Assembly (NCBI GenBank): GCA_013398615.1
Contig: VZSR01000242.1
Span: forward strand, 620,001-684,000
DNA: 64,000 nucleotides
Direction: 5' to 3'
From: Brachypodius melanocephalos
Lineage: Eukaryota > Chordata > Aves > Passeriformes > Pycnonotidae
A model generated the notes under the pieces. It was not told the origin of the DNA. It made no database searches and saw nothing but the letters and a program-made list of their open reading frames with translations. Positions within the stretch are counted from its first letter, which is position 1; each line of letters opens with the position of its first letter. The translations under genes were made by a program, and so were the position numbers. Of this stretch, positions 20,640 through 31,130 are shown one piece after another.

Positions 20640-20860
20640 AAACATTAACCAGATATAAAAAAGTTAAATGTGAAGTCGAAACAATAAGGCATGGAAATAG
20701 CAGAAATAACTTAATTAAGTTTTTAAAGATTTCCATGCTTGAATAAATTAGCCTTCCTGCAAATGTCACAACAGGCAGAAAAAAAATGTGTAATCAATGG
20801 AGCACAATGTTACTTTGCTCTTTAGTTAAATGCAAACTCCAGCAGTGTGTTCTCCAAGCT
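20640..20860. promoter_or_regulatory. AT-rich element containing a nested palindrome
   Basis: About 220 bp of AT-rich DNA (AACATTAACC, AAGTTAAATG, GTAATCAATGG, TTAGTTAAATGCAAAC). Its core is the nested hairpin at 20687-20740 listed separately. Regulatory function is inferred from composition; the hairpin is directly visible. Confidence 0.35.
20687..20740. repeat. Nested, nearly co-centred palindrome (hairpin/cruciform candidate)
   Basis: Outer arms GCATGGAAAT (20689-20698) and ATTTCCATGC (20729-20738) are perfectly complementary; flanking bases add an A-T and a G-T pair. Inside lies the perfect 14-bp palindrome AACTTAATTAAGTT (20708-20721), centred within one base of the outer repeat, and AAA (20704-20706) can pair with TTT (20722-20724). 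AATAA occurs on both outer sides. The stem is shorter than a usual pre-miRNA. It could be a tiny terminal-inverted-repeat element, a dimeric factor site, or a structured RNA. Confidence 0.6.
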
Positions 20861-21284
20861 TCCCTCTCTTCCTCCACTCTCCCCACTGCATCTTCCCCTC
20901 ATGCTGAGCTGCTGTGGGGGAAAAGCTCCAGAAACACCAACAGCAGCTTTTCCTTGTGTGGGCAACAAGCTGAGAGCTTCCCTTTGCTCTGCTCCCCTGA
21001 ATCACCACGGGAAAGCACCAACAGCCACTTCCATGTGCTGGTGACAAAACTGGGAGGGAGGGGACACTCCTAATTTGTCAATTAGGCAAAAAAAAAAGGG
21101 CAGAATCAGCAGAAATAGTGTGTGTTTTTCACTGGGGAATATGCCAAAGCTTCCCAGAGCCACCCAGGTCCCTGCCTGTCCTGCTGCACAGGGAGAGCAC
21201 CACTCCTGGGGACAGGAATTTATTGGGAAGGGTTTGGAGGACACCAACCAGGACAGGCAGGGAGATTAAAACACTGACACAGGA
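20861..21284. other. Non-coding spacer
   Basis: No gene recognised. A short A-run near 21090 lies in an otherwise mixed sequence. Confidence 0.4.
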
Positions 21285-21480
21285 TGGAGGCAGAGGGAAT
21301 CTTGGCTTACTTATTCTGGAGAGGGAAGACGAGGCGAGACATGCAAACAGTCTTCAAACATTTAAAGGAAAGCTCTGAAAAGGGAGAGAATAAACAGGTT
21401 TTCATGTTTGCTGTGAGGATGACAAGATAAACATAAACTGCAGCAAGGAGCATTCATGTTCGACATCAGAAAGGCGCCTG
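21285..21480 (+). mobile_element. Old L3/CR1-like LINE 3' fragment
   Basis: The order AGTCTTCAAACATTTAAAGG, AAAAGGGAGAGAATAAACAGG, a GTTTGCTGTGAGGATGACAAG block and AACATAAACTGCAGCAAGGA, then GACATCAGAAAGG, parallels the 3' region of L3/CR1 LINEs (cttcaagtatttgaagg, gaagagggaatagacttgtt, agaggacagaactagg, gaagctacagggaggc). Divergence is heavy, so it is an old copy. No coding part remains. Confidence 0.6.
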
Positions 21481-22019
21481 TGATGCCGGGGTGAGCTTTG
21501 AGCAGCGCTGCCGGCGCCGCTGGGACTGTCCTGGGACAGAACGGGACAGCAGGGGGACAGGCGGCGCTGCCAGGAGCAGGTCTGGTGGCATGAGGGAGCC
21601 CTGGAGGCAGGGACAGACTGTCTGACCTCCCGGGCCGATCGCCCCAGTGTTGCGATATCCATGGAGTGCAGTGGTGGGAGAGCTGGAACATCAGGGGATG
21701 GTTAAACCTTGCTGCTGATCCACAGCTCCTGAGCCTTTCCTGCCATGGCCAAGAGCTGTCAGCAATTCCACATCAGCAGCCGAGCAGGGACACCCCCGTG
21801 GTTAGTGCAGGGCTTTAAACAATCCCTGCCCTTGGCTGCTTCATCTGGGCCACATCTGACCCCCGGAAGGCCGGGGATGGCTGCTGCTCCTGCCACAGGG
21901 ACACACAGACAGCTCCCAATCCCCTCGGATAATGATGAGGGTGAGCAATGGAGCTGCACTCCGCTCCTCCACCAGCTCAATCCCAGGCTGGCGGTGCTGC
22001 TGCCTGCCGTGTGACACAC
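21481..22019. other. GC-rich spacer
   Basis: A short CpG-rich patch at 21480-21570 may continue the old LINE or be independent. No gene recognised. Confidence 0.4.
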
Positions 22020-22260
22020 GCTTTATTAGAGAGGGAGCCGGTGGAAAGGATCGGGAATTCTTCTAAGACCATTCTGATTGTCCTCGAGGAATCGGTGGCT
22101 GGGGATGGAACGCTGGGAGGACAAAGGCGGCTGCCAGATGAAAGTAAAGAGAAAAGATTTCTCCTCTGAATCATCAGCCAATTAAATTTTCAGCACAATA
22201 AAAGCGGATGGAGGGCAAACGGCTCCACTAATGGCTCTCAGCAGCCGATCCCATTACCAG
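22020..22260. promoter_or_regulatory. Candidate regulatory element
   Basis: Contains AGCCAATTAAATTTTCAGC, AGCACAATAAAAGCGG and CCACTAATGGC words. Moderately AT-rich, between GC-rich flanks. Candidate only. Confidence 0.25.
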
Positions 22261-24010
22261 GCAGGGCCCTGAGGGGGACACTGGGGACATCCAGAGGGTT
22301 GAGGAGCTGCAGGAAGGCCCAGCAAGGCTGGGAGCCAGGCACAGGGCACAAGCACTGGGTTATTGGTGTCCATCCCTTCAGACCTGAAACCTCCTTTACC
22401 GAGCCCACCGTCTTTGTGTCTTCACTGTGGTGGAGCTGCAGGGGCAAGGCTGCACAGAATTGCTGGTTTTTCCCTTTTTTCCCCCCAAATTTGACTGGAA
22501 ATTAGCTTGCACGTGGCCATAGGAATCTTTGTTTAACTTGAAAGGAACAACCCTTGCTGCACTGGTTCCCATCTCTGACCATGAGACCCATTTTGGGTTT
22601 AAAGACACATCCTGTGCGTGACTGGTGCCACCACAGGCACACAGCGAGGCAAATGTCCGAGCACTAAAGAGGATTTTATTTATGGTTCTTGATTCTTTCC
22701 TGAGCTAAAAGATTTGCAGTGACAGAACATTTCTTCCCGACTCTGCCCTTCGCCCCCTTCAAGGCTACTGAAACATATATATGATCTGAGGAGGGAAGAT
22801 GGATCTTGCACATCCTCACAGGTCGTTTACCAGTGAGACAAAAGCCTGGAAAGCTCCATGCGTTGGTTGAGAAGAAATCCTCCCTCCCCTTGCAAAATTT
22901 GGGATGGAGCATTGTTACTAATGACCTCCTTGGATCCGTGCCCAGGATGTGGAGATATCATCTCCTGCTCCCAGTAATAAGGTCACAAGTGATCCTGAAC
23001 AAATGGCAAAGTTATTTAATAATTATTTTGGAAGGTCTGCTCGTGACCTTTCAGCTAGTCAGGGTAAGTAGCACGAATTTATCACTGGTGCCACATGAAG
23101 GGGCTTGATTTTTTGAGTTGTTTTTCCTGGCAGGAATTTGGTTTCCCTCCTTTTTCTGAGCCATTCAAGGTGTTCACTGGCTGGGAATACAAATACAACT
23201 CCTGCCCATGGTGTGATGGGGTTTTGCCTGGTGTTGGGGCATCCCTGAAAGGGAATCCAGCTCAGGGATTTATTCCCACACCTGTCAGGTAGCTGGGACC
23301 TCACAGGAGCCTGCAGCAGGTCCCTGTAACCCAGCACCCCAACACCTGCTCTGCCAGGAATCACTCCCCAGCGGATGAGGATGGCATTGGGAAGGCAGCA
23401 GTTTGCTGGAGAGTGGGAGAGGCCCTGTTCCACTCCCCCAGGACCTCGGGAGCTGCTGCAGAGTCTCTGCCTTCTCCCTTTGGGGAAAGCTGCCCAAAGC
23501 CTCTTACAGCAGTGCCTGGAAGCGCCCCTTGGCTGTCCTGTTTGGATAACTGTTCACAGGCAGCCTCGCCTTTCATTTCCTTAATCTTAAATTGCATCAA
23601 AAGGCAGAGATTAGAGGTAAAACCTCAATAAAAGACGGAACAAAAGCCTCTGCCCACATTGGATTCTCATACCCAGCTTTGCTGTGGTTTTGTTCTCCTC
23701 TTGTCTGACAGGCTGAGTAGCCAAACCTTAAAAACTGAAAAACCCCCTAAGATTAAAACACTATTTAGAAAAGGCCGTGCCAGTCTGAAATCACCTGTGG
23801 TTCATACATTAAACATCAAATGTACGCTAACTCTGAATTATGGTCATGAAAAGCAAATCCTTTAATACCATTTTCTGTGTTACATGGGCTGGAGCTTAGC
23901 ATTAAGAGTCCGGGTTTTTCTCGAGCCAGTCAGTGGAGTAGGACTTTCCCACCTGGAGTTATCCCTCTGCCCTCAGAGGTGTTTGAAATCTCCTGCCCTG
24001 GGAAGGAGCA
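22261..24010. other. 1.7 kb spacer with one donor-like site
   Basis: CAGG|GTAAGTAG at 23064-23069 is a strong 5' splice-site match preceded by a frame open from 22806. The peptide has no recognisable domain and no acceptor stands out. The rest of this stretch shows nothing specific. Confidence 0.35.
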
Positions 24011-24070
24011 GGGATGCAGGGATGCAGGGATGCAGGGATGCAGGGATGCAGGGATGCAGGGATGCAGGGA
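24011..24070. repeat. 8-bp minisatellite GGGATGCA, about 7 copies
   Basis: Perfect copies in tandem, running into a GGAGCAGGAGCAGGAGCAG triplet-like stretch. It creates an RDAGMQGC-type peptide repeat in all frames. Confidence 0.95.
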
Positions 24071-25059
24071 GCAGGAGCAGGAGCAGAAGCCTCAGCCCCG
24101 CTGCCAGCTCTCCCAGAGGTTTCCCAGCAGCTGTGGCAGCTGCCGGGGCTTTCTGGCTGCTGGAGGGGATTTGCAGCACCGAGGAGATGATGCTCCTCTC
24201 CACTGTGAGTGAGCAAAACATTGCCAGAAGGAGAGGAGAGGGGAGAGAGGAGAACTCCTGACCCCCTACCCACACAGTCCAGGACATGATGCAGGAGCAC
24301 CAATGCCCAGGGTTCTCCAGAGGTGATGGATGCTCCTCACCCATCCTTAGGAAAGCAGAGAGAGAGAGAGGGTCTGATTTGATGGGGCAAGGGCTGGCAG
24401 CAATTTGATTTTGAGAGTTTATCAGCTTGGTGTTACACCTCCTCACTGGAGGGTTGGGTTTGCACTCAGCAGCTGATGGACAACAGAGCTGTGAATGACA
24501 AATCCCCCAACCGCATCCTGTCCTAAAATAACCACAATTAAAGGCCAGCAGAGCAGCAGTGACAATAAACAGGAGTAAATCACAGTGTCAGTGGGAGTTA
24601 TCCAGCCAGGCATCCTCCTGGGTGACAGCACTTCCCAGAAAGTGGTGTCTTAAAATGGAAAGGGGAGAGACCAATCCCCACGCCCAGCAATTGGAATTAC
24701 CCTCCCTGGACAGAGGAGTCAGTTCCTGCTTTTATTTCCAGCTCCTCCCAAAAGTTGTCAGAACTAGTTCTGCTTTTCTCTTCTGGTTATTTTTCTAGTT
24801 ATTAACATGAAAAAAAAAAAGCACCCCAGGAGCGTTACCGGCAGGGGAGCCTAATCCCGGGAGGTTAATTGATCAGCTCGGGGCAAAGGCCCCTTCTCAC
24901 CAGGGCTGCCTCACACTCACATTACTGAGTAGTATTATATTTGCTCCCATTCTTGAAGTGCCCCGGGTGTCTGTAGGGCACTTGGAGAAGCAGAGGGTGG
25001 GGAGGAGGTGACATTTCAGAGGCTCAGCAGCTGCCCCGGAAGGCAGGAGCCAGGAGCAT
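24071..25059. other. Non-coding spacer
   Basis: Includes a short GA-dinucleotide run near 24357-24370 and an A-run near 24810. No gene recognised. Confidence 0.4.
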
Positions 25060-25297
25060 CATCCCTGTGCCCTCTCCATCCCCGTGCCCTCTCCATCCCT
25101 GTGCCCTCTCCATCCCTGTGCCCTCTCCATCCCCGTGCCATCTCCATCCCTGTGCCCTCTCCATCCCTGTGCCATCTCCATCCCTGTGCCCTCTCCATCC
25201 CCGTGCCATCTCCATCCCCGTGCCCTCTCCATCCCCGTGCCCTCTCCATCCCTGTGCCATCTCCAGCCCTGTGCCATCTCCAGCTCTGTGCCAGCTC
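25060..25297. repeat. 17-bp minisatellite, 14 copies
   Basis: The unit is CATCCCTGTGCCCTCTC with variants CATCCCC and GCCATCTC. Exactly 14 units run from 25060 to 25297; the last two carry CAGC in place of CATC, showing edge decay. With 17 not divisible by three, each frame on both strands reads a 17-residue peptide repeat, so the long frames here are not genes. Confidence 0.97.
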
Positions 25298-25589
25298 TGT
25301 CCCAGCCCCTCCTCTGCACTACAATTCAATTATCTCCTTCCCATCCGTTTCACCTTGAAGGCAGCACGGGCTCTCCCCAGCACGAGCCGTTTAGGGCTGC
25401 CGTGGGCACAACAGGCCGATTTTAACCTTCATTCAGCACATCGCTCCTCATACGTTACATTTCATAAGGTCTAAATGACCCGTGCATCCTCCTGGAACGT
25501 TTTCCCGTCTCCCAGACACGACTCCGGCTTTTTTAACCCTCCCTCTGGAGAACCCTCGTGTCTCCTCCGCAGGCGGGGACCCGGCTCCT
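25298..25589. other. Spacer, nothing specific seen
   Basis: Mixed composition with no repeats recognised. Confidence 0.4.
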
Positions 25590-25775
25590 CTCTAGCTCAG
25601 CGTTTCTGACTTTTTGTTTTGTCACCCTGCTCTCCTCCTAATGAGCTGTTAATGATATGACCATTACCTATGCAAATTGAGAGAGTGGATTCAGAGGATG
25701 TTTTTTTACCTGGAGAGAGAGGCTGCTCCCAAGCCTGCGAGATGATAAATCATGCTGGTGTTTTTATTAAACTGT
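25590..25775. promoter_or_regulatory. Candidate conserved element with POU octamer
   Basis: CCTAATGAGCTGTTAATGAT and CCATTACCTATGCAAATTG give clustered homeodomain words plus the octamer ATGCAAAT (25670-25677); GATGATAAATCATGC and TTTTTATTAAACTG follow. The 10-mer ATGCAAATTG is shared with blocks at 1714 and 50484. Confidence 0.4.
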
Positions 25776-26135
25776 CGCTCTTGGGGGACCTGGCTCTGCC
25801 CAAACCCCGCATCGAGCAATCAACACCTTCCTCGGAGCGGCCCTGGACAGGCGAGCAGGGGAGCGCCACATCCACCCCTGCTTTAATTAGGTAAACAAAT
25901 AAATGGTGATGTCTAAATCCCCTCGGCGGCCGGAGCCTGCCCAGACGCGCCTGGCTCGGCTGAAACCCCGCCTTTGGGAAGGGCCGGGATGCTCGGACAG
26001 GCACAGGGATACAGGGATGGACAGCCAGGTGTAAATAGGACCAGATCCACCCCGTGATCCGAACCCCAAACCTCACAGCCCCGGGCACGGAGCACAGAAC
26101 TGATGCCCAGGCACCTGCTCGAGGATTAAATCTCA
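25776..26135. other. GC-rich spacer with a small CpG patch
   Basis: CpG-rich around 25920-25960. Too small for a confident island and no exon evidence. Confidence 0.35.
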
Positions 26136-26139
26136 GCTT

Positions 26140-26400
26140 TCACGGACCTTCGAGCCTGGCTGGGTGATAGGAATTTATCTCTAAAGCACTTATCCTCCCT
26201 TTTCTCTTTGTGGGCTTTAATTAAATATCTCTTTGTTTGAAGCAGCCACTGGTGGCCACGAGCTCTCCTGAGCTTTATCAGTGGCAGCAGGGAGATAACT
26301 GCCCACAATCTCTCCTGACCTTTCCTTGGCTCACAAGAAATGGCATAGGGTGGCTTCCTTCTTCTCTTTCCTATTATCTTCAGCTTTTTCTCCTCTCTGC
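26140..26400. promoter_or_regulatory. Candidate element with clustered GATA words
   Basis: TTATCT (about 26176), CTTATCC (26189), TTTATCA (26274), GAGATAAC (26290) and ATTATCT (26375) lie within about 200 bp, with CTTTAATTAAATATC between them. The number of GATA-type words is high for a 260-bp segment. Confidence 0.3.
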
Positions 26401-28439
26401 CGCTTGCCGAGGGTTCCGAGAGCGACTGAGTCACCACCAGAAATATTAAGAAGAGACCCTAAAATATCCCTGGCAGTTTAACGGCCTGGGAAGCAGAAGG
26501 GCTGGTGTCTGCCTGGCCATCGTGAGCCATGGCTGGGAGCAGCAGGGTCAGGCTTTAACGAACTGCTGGGAATTAAACAGAAGGAGAGAAACTCAAAGGT
26601 GCCCCGGTGGCTTGAACCGAGTTTAAAGCAACTGACCTTTGGAGAGAATGAAACAATTCTCTTCCTTAAGTGTTCAAGGTTTGTTTTTTTATTTCCCCCT
26701 GTGCAGCCTGGTGCTCCTGGGATGAGTGGCAGGGGTGGCCAGAGGGGAGGTGACACAGCTGGGGCTGGGTGCTGATGCAGATGGACACGGGAAGGTGATG
26801 CCCTCTGCTTCAGAGCCTCCAGGAGGATTTCTGGAGCTTTCCTGAGGCTGTGCCTGGGCAGAGGGGCTGGCACAGGGACAGCCATGCTCTCCCCATCAAA
26901 GCATTCTGAGCTCAACAACAAATTCAGAGCTAAAAGTGAGGCTGGTTCCAGGGAAGGTGGAGCAGGAGCTGCATCACACCCAGCTCATGGTGCCTCGTGT
27001 GCTGAACTTCACCTCTGTCCAGCACAGAGAGAGGCACTGCCTGTGTCCCCTGCTCCTCAGGGGGACAGAGCAGCCCTGCTCCAGCTCCTGGCTCTGCTCC
27101 TCCAGGGTCTCACCCAGGGTCAGGGAGGATGGCAGCTCCAGCTCTGCCACGTGTCCTGATGGATCCTGCACTTCCCACAGGTGTCTGGGGGTGACAAGGA
27201 CACTGAGCAAAGCTGGGAAAATACAAACTTCCATTGAGGCTCTCCCTCAGCATGACGGGCATCAACAGCAGCACAGCGAATAAATCCATTTTAATGGAAT
27301 TATCCGTTCCAGTTCCCAACTTAATTGAGCTTTGCCCTGTACCTTAGCACAGGGTGCCTCTCTGCTTTAACCCCATGGAGGCTGCAGTGTTCTGTGGCCA
27401 CTCACACACACAGCCAAGGGTTTGCTGGGGAGAAACGAGACAGGATTTATCCAGGATGGAAACCAGTGCTGCTGCTGGAGCTCCCAGCCTGCCTCCACAG
27501 CTCGAACACCACACGCATGCTGCTCCTCGGCAAAAGTGGCTTGAGCTGACAAATTTCCTCCTCCCAGATGGAGTCTTGTGCTCCCAGGGGCAGTGGAGCC
27601 TGAGGAAGCCTGTCCAGCCCCTTCACAGGCAATCGAGGATGTGTGGTTTAATTAACTCACCCCAAATTCCTCCTCTCTCTCTGCCATTTCTGCTATTAAT
27701 GTTTTTGTCCATCTGATAACGCTCCATTGCTAATTCTTTCTGGTTTTATAATGAATGATGCTGTGATAAAAGGAAGGTTGGTGGTGCTTTGGGCAGAGAT
27801 TTCATTATCCCTCTGATGAGGTGACAGAGCCTCACTCCCTGCTTTCTCCCCCTGCACACCCCACATTTCCTTGACAGGTACCTGAGGAATCCTCCTGCCT
27901 GGAGGTCCCCCACCCTCCAAGGAGGTGACAGCACAGCTGAGGAGCTCTGGCACAGGACCTGCTGGCACTGCCAAGGCCAGCACACGGGGTCTGGCACAGC
28001 CAATAAATCCAATATTTCCAAGGCTGCACACACACAGCAGTGCAGCCGTAAATCAGAACCAGCTTGGAGCAAAACTTCCTCGGGGTGGAAATAAATGGCT
28101 GTTTGTACAAAATGCACTGGGTGCCTGGAATACTGATCCAGCAGCAGGGAGGGAGCCAGGGGAGCCCTGCCCTGCACCGAGGGGCAGCTCCAGGAAAATC
28201 CAGGGAAAATCCAAGAGGGTTCATCAGGAGCGTGACCCTACAAGGCACCTGCACTGAACCTGCCAGCAGTGCCAGGGGGAGGCTGAGGAGCTGCTGAGGG
28301 GTCCAGTCCTCCTGTCCCCATGGCCACGAGGGTCCAGCCCCCTCCCCAGCCTCCCCCAGCCCCTGTCCCAGCCCAGCAATGTGTTTGTTTTCCTGCTGTA
28401 AAACCTGAATGGAAATGTCACGAGGACAATCACCATGGT
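26401..28439. other. 2 kb GC-rich spacer, nothing specific seen
   Basis: The longest frames (27832-28458 and 27746-28177 on the minus strand) overlap each other and plus-strand frames, have no recognisable domain, and match chance expectation for stop-poor DNA. No repeat family seen. Confidence 0.45.
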
Positions 28440-28990
28440 GACATTTCAGCAGCTCCATATAGAGCCACGCAGGAAATGAATTTCAAAAATCCCTATTAAA
28501 AATGGAAGGGCAAAAACAATTTTCTGGGGGAAATTTATTCTGAGAGAGCTTATAGACTTTTTTTTTTTTAAGGAAAAGGTCCCCAGCAAAGAAAGTTTGA
28601 GGTATGCTGGGTTTTTCGGGCTTCATTTCTTCCTGAAAAGAACAGACCTTTTCCAAGAGGGATTTTGCTGTATGATTTTTTGTTGACAAACTAAACTTTG
28701 TTGCACCATTTACCAATTCTTTTTTTCCCAGCCCTGCTTCTGCTCCAGAGGATGATCCCAGCCGAGGGTTTATTCTCCAGCCACAGCAGAGCTTGGCAAG
28801 GCCAGGAGAGAGGAGGGTGATTATTTCAGTCCCTTGTTCCTCTGACTGGCTGGTACAGCACAAAAGAATGCTAATGCTCGTGTCTTTATGAAAGCACTCG
28901 AGTTCATCAGCTTTGCAAAGAAGAGAAATTAAATCAAGATTTAATTGGGATATGCATGTTTTATTCATGGTACTATCCACAGGAGAAGCC
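28440..28990. promoter_or_regulatory. AT-rich stretch with candidate element at its end
   Basis: A long AT-rich segment. Its last part (28870-28990) has GAAATTAAATCAAGATTTAA, TGGGATATGCATGTTTTATT and CATGG words that look enhancer-like. A T-run (about 28557-28569) sits inside. Confidence 0.25.
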
Positions 28991-29989
28991 AGACAGCTGA
29001 AGGTAAAGAGGAGGGGTGGGGGGAAATCTTTTGAAAAGTTGTTTCTCTCTGATTAAATAGAGATAGTTTCCCACTTCAAAGGGAGGGCTCCTTTAATGTA
29101 TTTTAAATGCTCCAATGTGCCATTCCTGCAGCAGCCTGGCAAGGGCAGTGCTGGCCCCTTGCTCTGCTCCTCCCCACAGCCCCTGGAAGGGACCCAGCGC
29201 CCTGGGGTGCCTCCTCCAGCAGATTCCGTGGCATCGGGGGTGACCTGAGGGTCTCAGCAATGCTTGGTCCTGTCCTCTCCAGGCTCAGGGTGGTGGTCCC
29301 GTGCTGCTCAGGGGACCCCACGTCAGACTGGGCTGCAGGGCACCAGACCCTGGGGAATTTGGGGAACGGCAGCTCCTGGAGGGTGCCAAAGGAAGGAAAA
29401 CCCAGCTGGAGTTCTCCCATCCACCTTTGCAAGTTTGGTGGCTGGGAAGTGAATTGTTCCTGCCTCTTCTGTGGCGGCACCACGGATCTCACTGCTGGAG
29501 GAAGCTTTCCTGGATCTTCCATATTTTCATTTCTCTCCATTTCTAGGACAGCAACAGGTCCCAGCTCTGAGGCAGCCGATGCAGAAAGCTGTGTAGCTGC
29601 GGTGGGAACATTTGCAGCCACCTTGAGAGCCCAGCATGTTCAGCCACCGGGCTGAGGAGCAGTTTGTGGTGCTGATCCCCCTCGGGGGAAGCTGCAGACA
29701 CTGTGAGAACAGCTCTGTTTCTCTGGTCACACTCCTGGCACTCAGAGGAGAGGCAAAGCCAGCAGCAGGACAGGAAGGGGATGAGGGTGGGAGCAGGAAG
29801 GTTTCCAATCCGTGCTGGAAGCCTTTCCCTCTCCTGCCTTTCCCCTGCCTGGGGACCGCACACCGAGGCAAGGGAGAGCTGTGCCTCTCCCCAGGGATGC
29901 TGCAGGATCCAGCAGGAATGCTGCTGGAGCAGGGAGTGGGGAATGCAAAGGAGAGAGGCCAAGGGATGATGGGTGCCACAAAAGCAAGG
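28991..29989. other. Non-coding spacer, nothing specific seen
   Basis: Frames open on both strands at 29103-29655 overlap fully; no domain is recognisable. Confidence 0.4.
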
Positions 29990-30620
29990 ATTTAAGGACA
30001 CAGGGAACTTCTGGTTCGCTTTTCAGATTGAAATGTGTATGCGAGGCACTGCGAGATAGTGGTTGTAAGGGAGGAGGGGATCTGGCAGCAGCACTCCTAT
30101 CGCTCCTGGTGGGAATTTTTCTATAAAGGACCGATTGTTCGGCGACGGCGCATGACAAAAATACAATCGGAAAAGTGGGGGAGAAAAAAAAATAAGGAAG
30201 AAAAGAAAATCTTCTCTGTAACTTGTGCCCTTCAGAAGCGGCCCCTGTCGCGTTCGGTGCCTGGCGGAGCCGCCGCTGCCTTGGGAGCCTCAGGTCTTTG
30301 TTAAGAAAAGGACACAAAGAGAAACACGAGTTCTCCCGAAGGCTCATTATTCAAACTGCTCCAGACCCGGCATCGCAAGTGCCGGTGACTTTGGAAGATG
30401 AACAATCTTATCTCCTGGGTGAAAAGGACCATTTGTTGTTTGCTGTCCGGGAGAGAAGGCTCACAAAAGGCCCGGCACGGGAGGAAACTTGGAGAATATC
30501 TGAGCCAAACTTGCCAGGAGATGAGCGAAGGAGGGAGCGGTGCCAGTGAGCGCACAGGGACTCCCGGGAGAGGCACAGCCCCGATCCCTGCCGCCGCAGG
30601 ACGGGAGGGGGAAGCACTCA
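29990..30620. promoter_or_regulatory. Moderate CpG-rich region
   Basis: CpG is frequent around 30130-30160, 30235-30290 and 30340-30390, less so elsewhere. An A-rich patch lies at 30180-30210. It may be a weak promoter or CpG-rich enhancer. Confidence 0.25.
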
Positions 30621-30955
30621 GGGTCCCTCTCCGTGGAAGAAGATGGCCAAAGGAGGGAAGGAAAGCTGGGAAAGCTCGAGCTGAGCATCCTCCCTCCCTT
30701 CTCGGAGCCAGAGCCCAGGCAGAGCCTGCAGCGTGTGCTGGCAGCAGCCCTGCCCGGCTGTCCTGGGCTGCCTGGGGACCTGCAGGCAACTGTTTGCCTT
30801 TGTCACTTATTTATTTTGGACACTGCAGCGCCAATTCCCTGCTCAGCAGGGCGTGGGGAGGCTGAGGTTGTGTAGCTGCAGCTCTGCAGCTCTGCAGCCC
30901 GGGCCTGGGCAGAGGCAGGAGCTCATCCAGAGAGGCTTCGCACCCCTGTCCCCCT
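30621..30955. other. GC-rich spacer
   Basis: No repeat or gene recognised. Confidence 0.4.
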
Positions 30956-30959
30956 CCTG

Positions 30960-31130
30960 AGCAATCTCTTAATGATAAAAGTCTCCGTGGTTTGTAATTA
31001 CCAGTTTGACAAGTTCATGAGTTGTCTGTTAATTATTATAATTAGCTCTGGCTGAGTGAGAATGCAGCAGTTCAACAACAATATTAACGATGGGAAAGCT
31101 GTTATTGAGGATGAACCACAGTGAGCATCC
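30960..31130. promoter_or_regulatory. Candidate conserved element with TAAT palindrome
   Basis: TAATTAT and ATAATTA arms around a single T (31030-31044) form a near-perfect palindrome. GACAA (31008-31012) and TTGTC (31022-31026) form another inverted pair just before it. TCTTAATGATAAAAG and CAATATTAACG words flank it. The AT-rich block is flanked by GC-rich DNA. Confidence 0.4.

Noticed and set aside
23064..23069. Strong GTAAGT donor after a 100-codon frame
   Set aside because: Same reason; the peptide resembles no family I know.
24011..24070. CRISPR-like repeat array
   Set aside because: Direct 8-bp tandem units without spacers; vertebrate minisatellite.
27832..28458. 208-codon minus-strand open frame with cysteine-rich end
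   Set aside because: A frame of this length is within chance expectation for a GC-rich 64 kb window; no family recognised.
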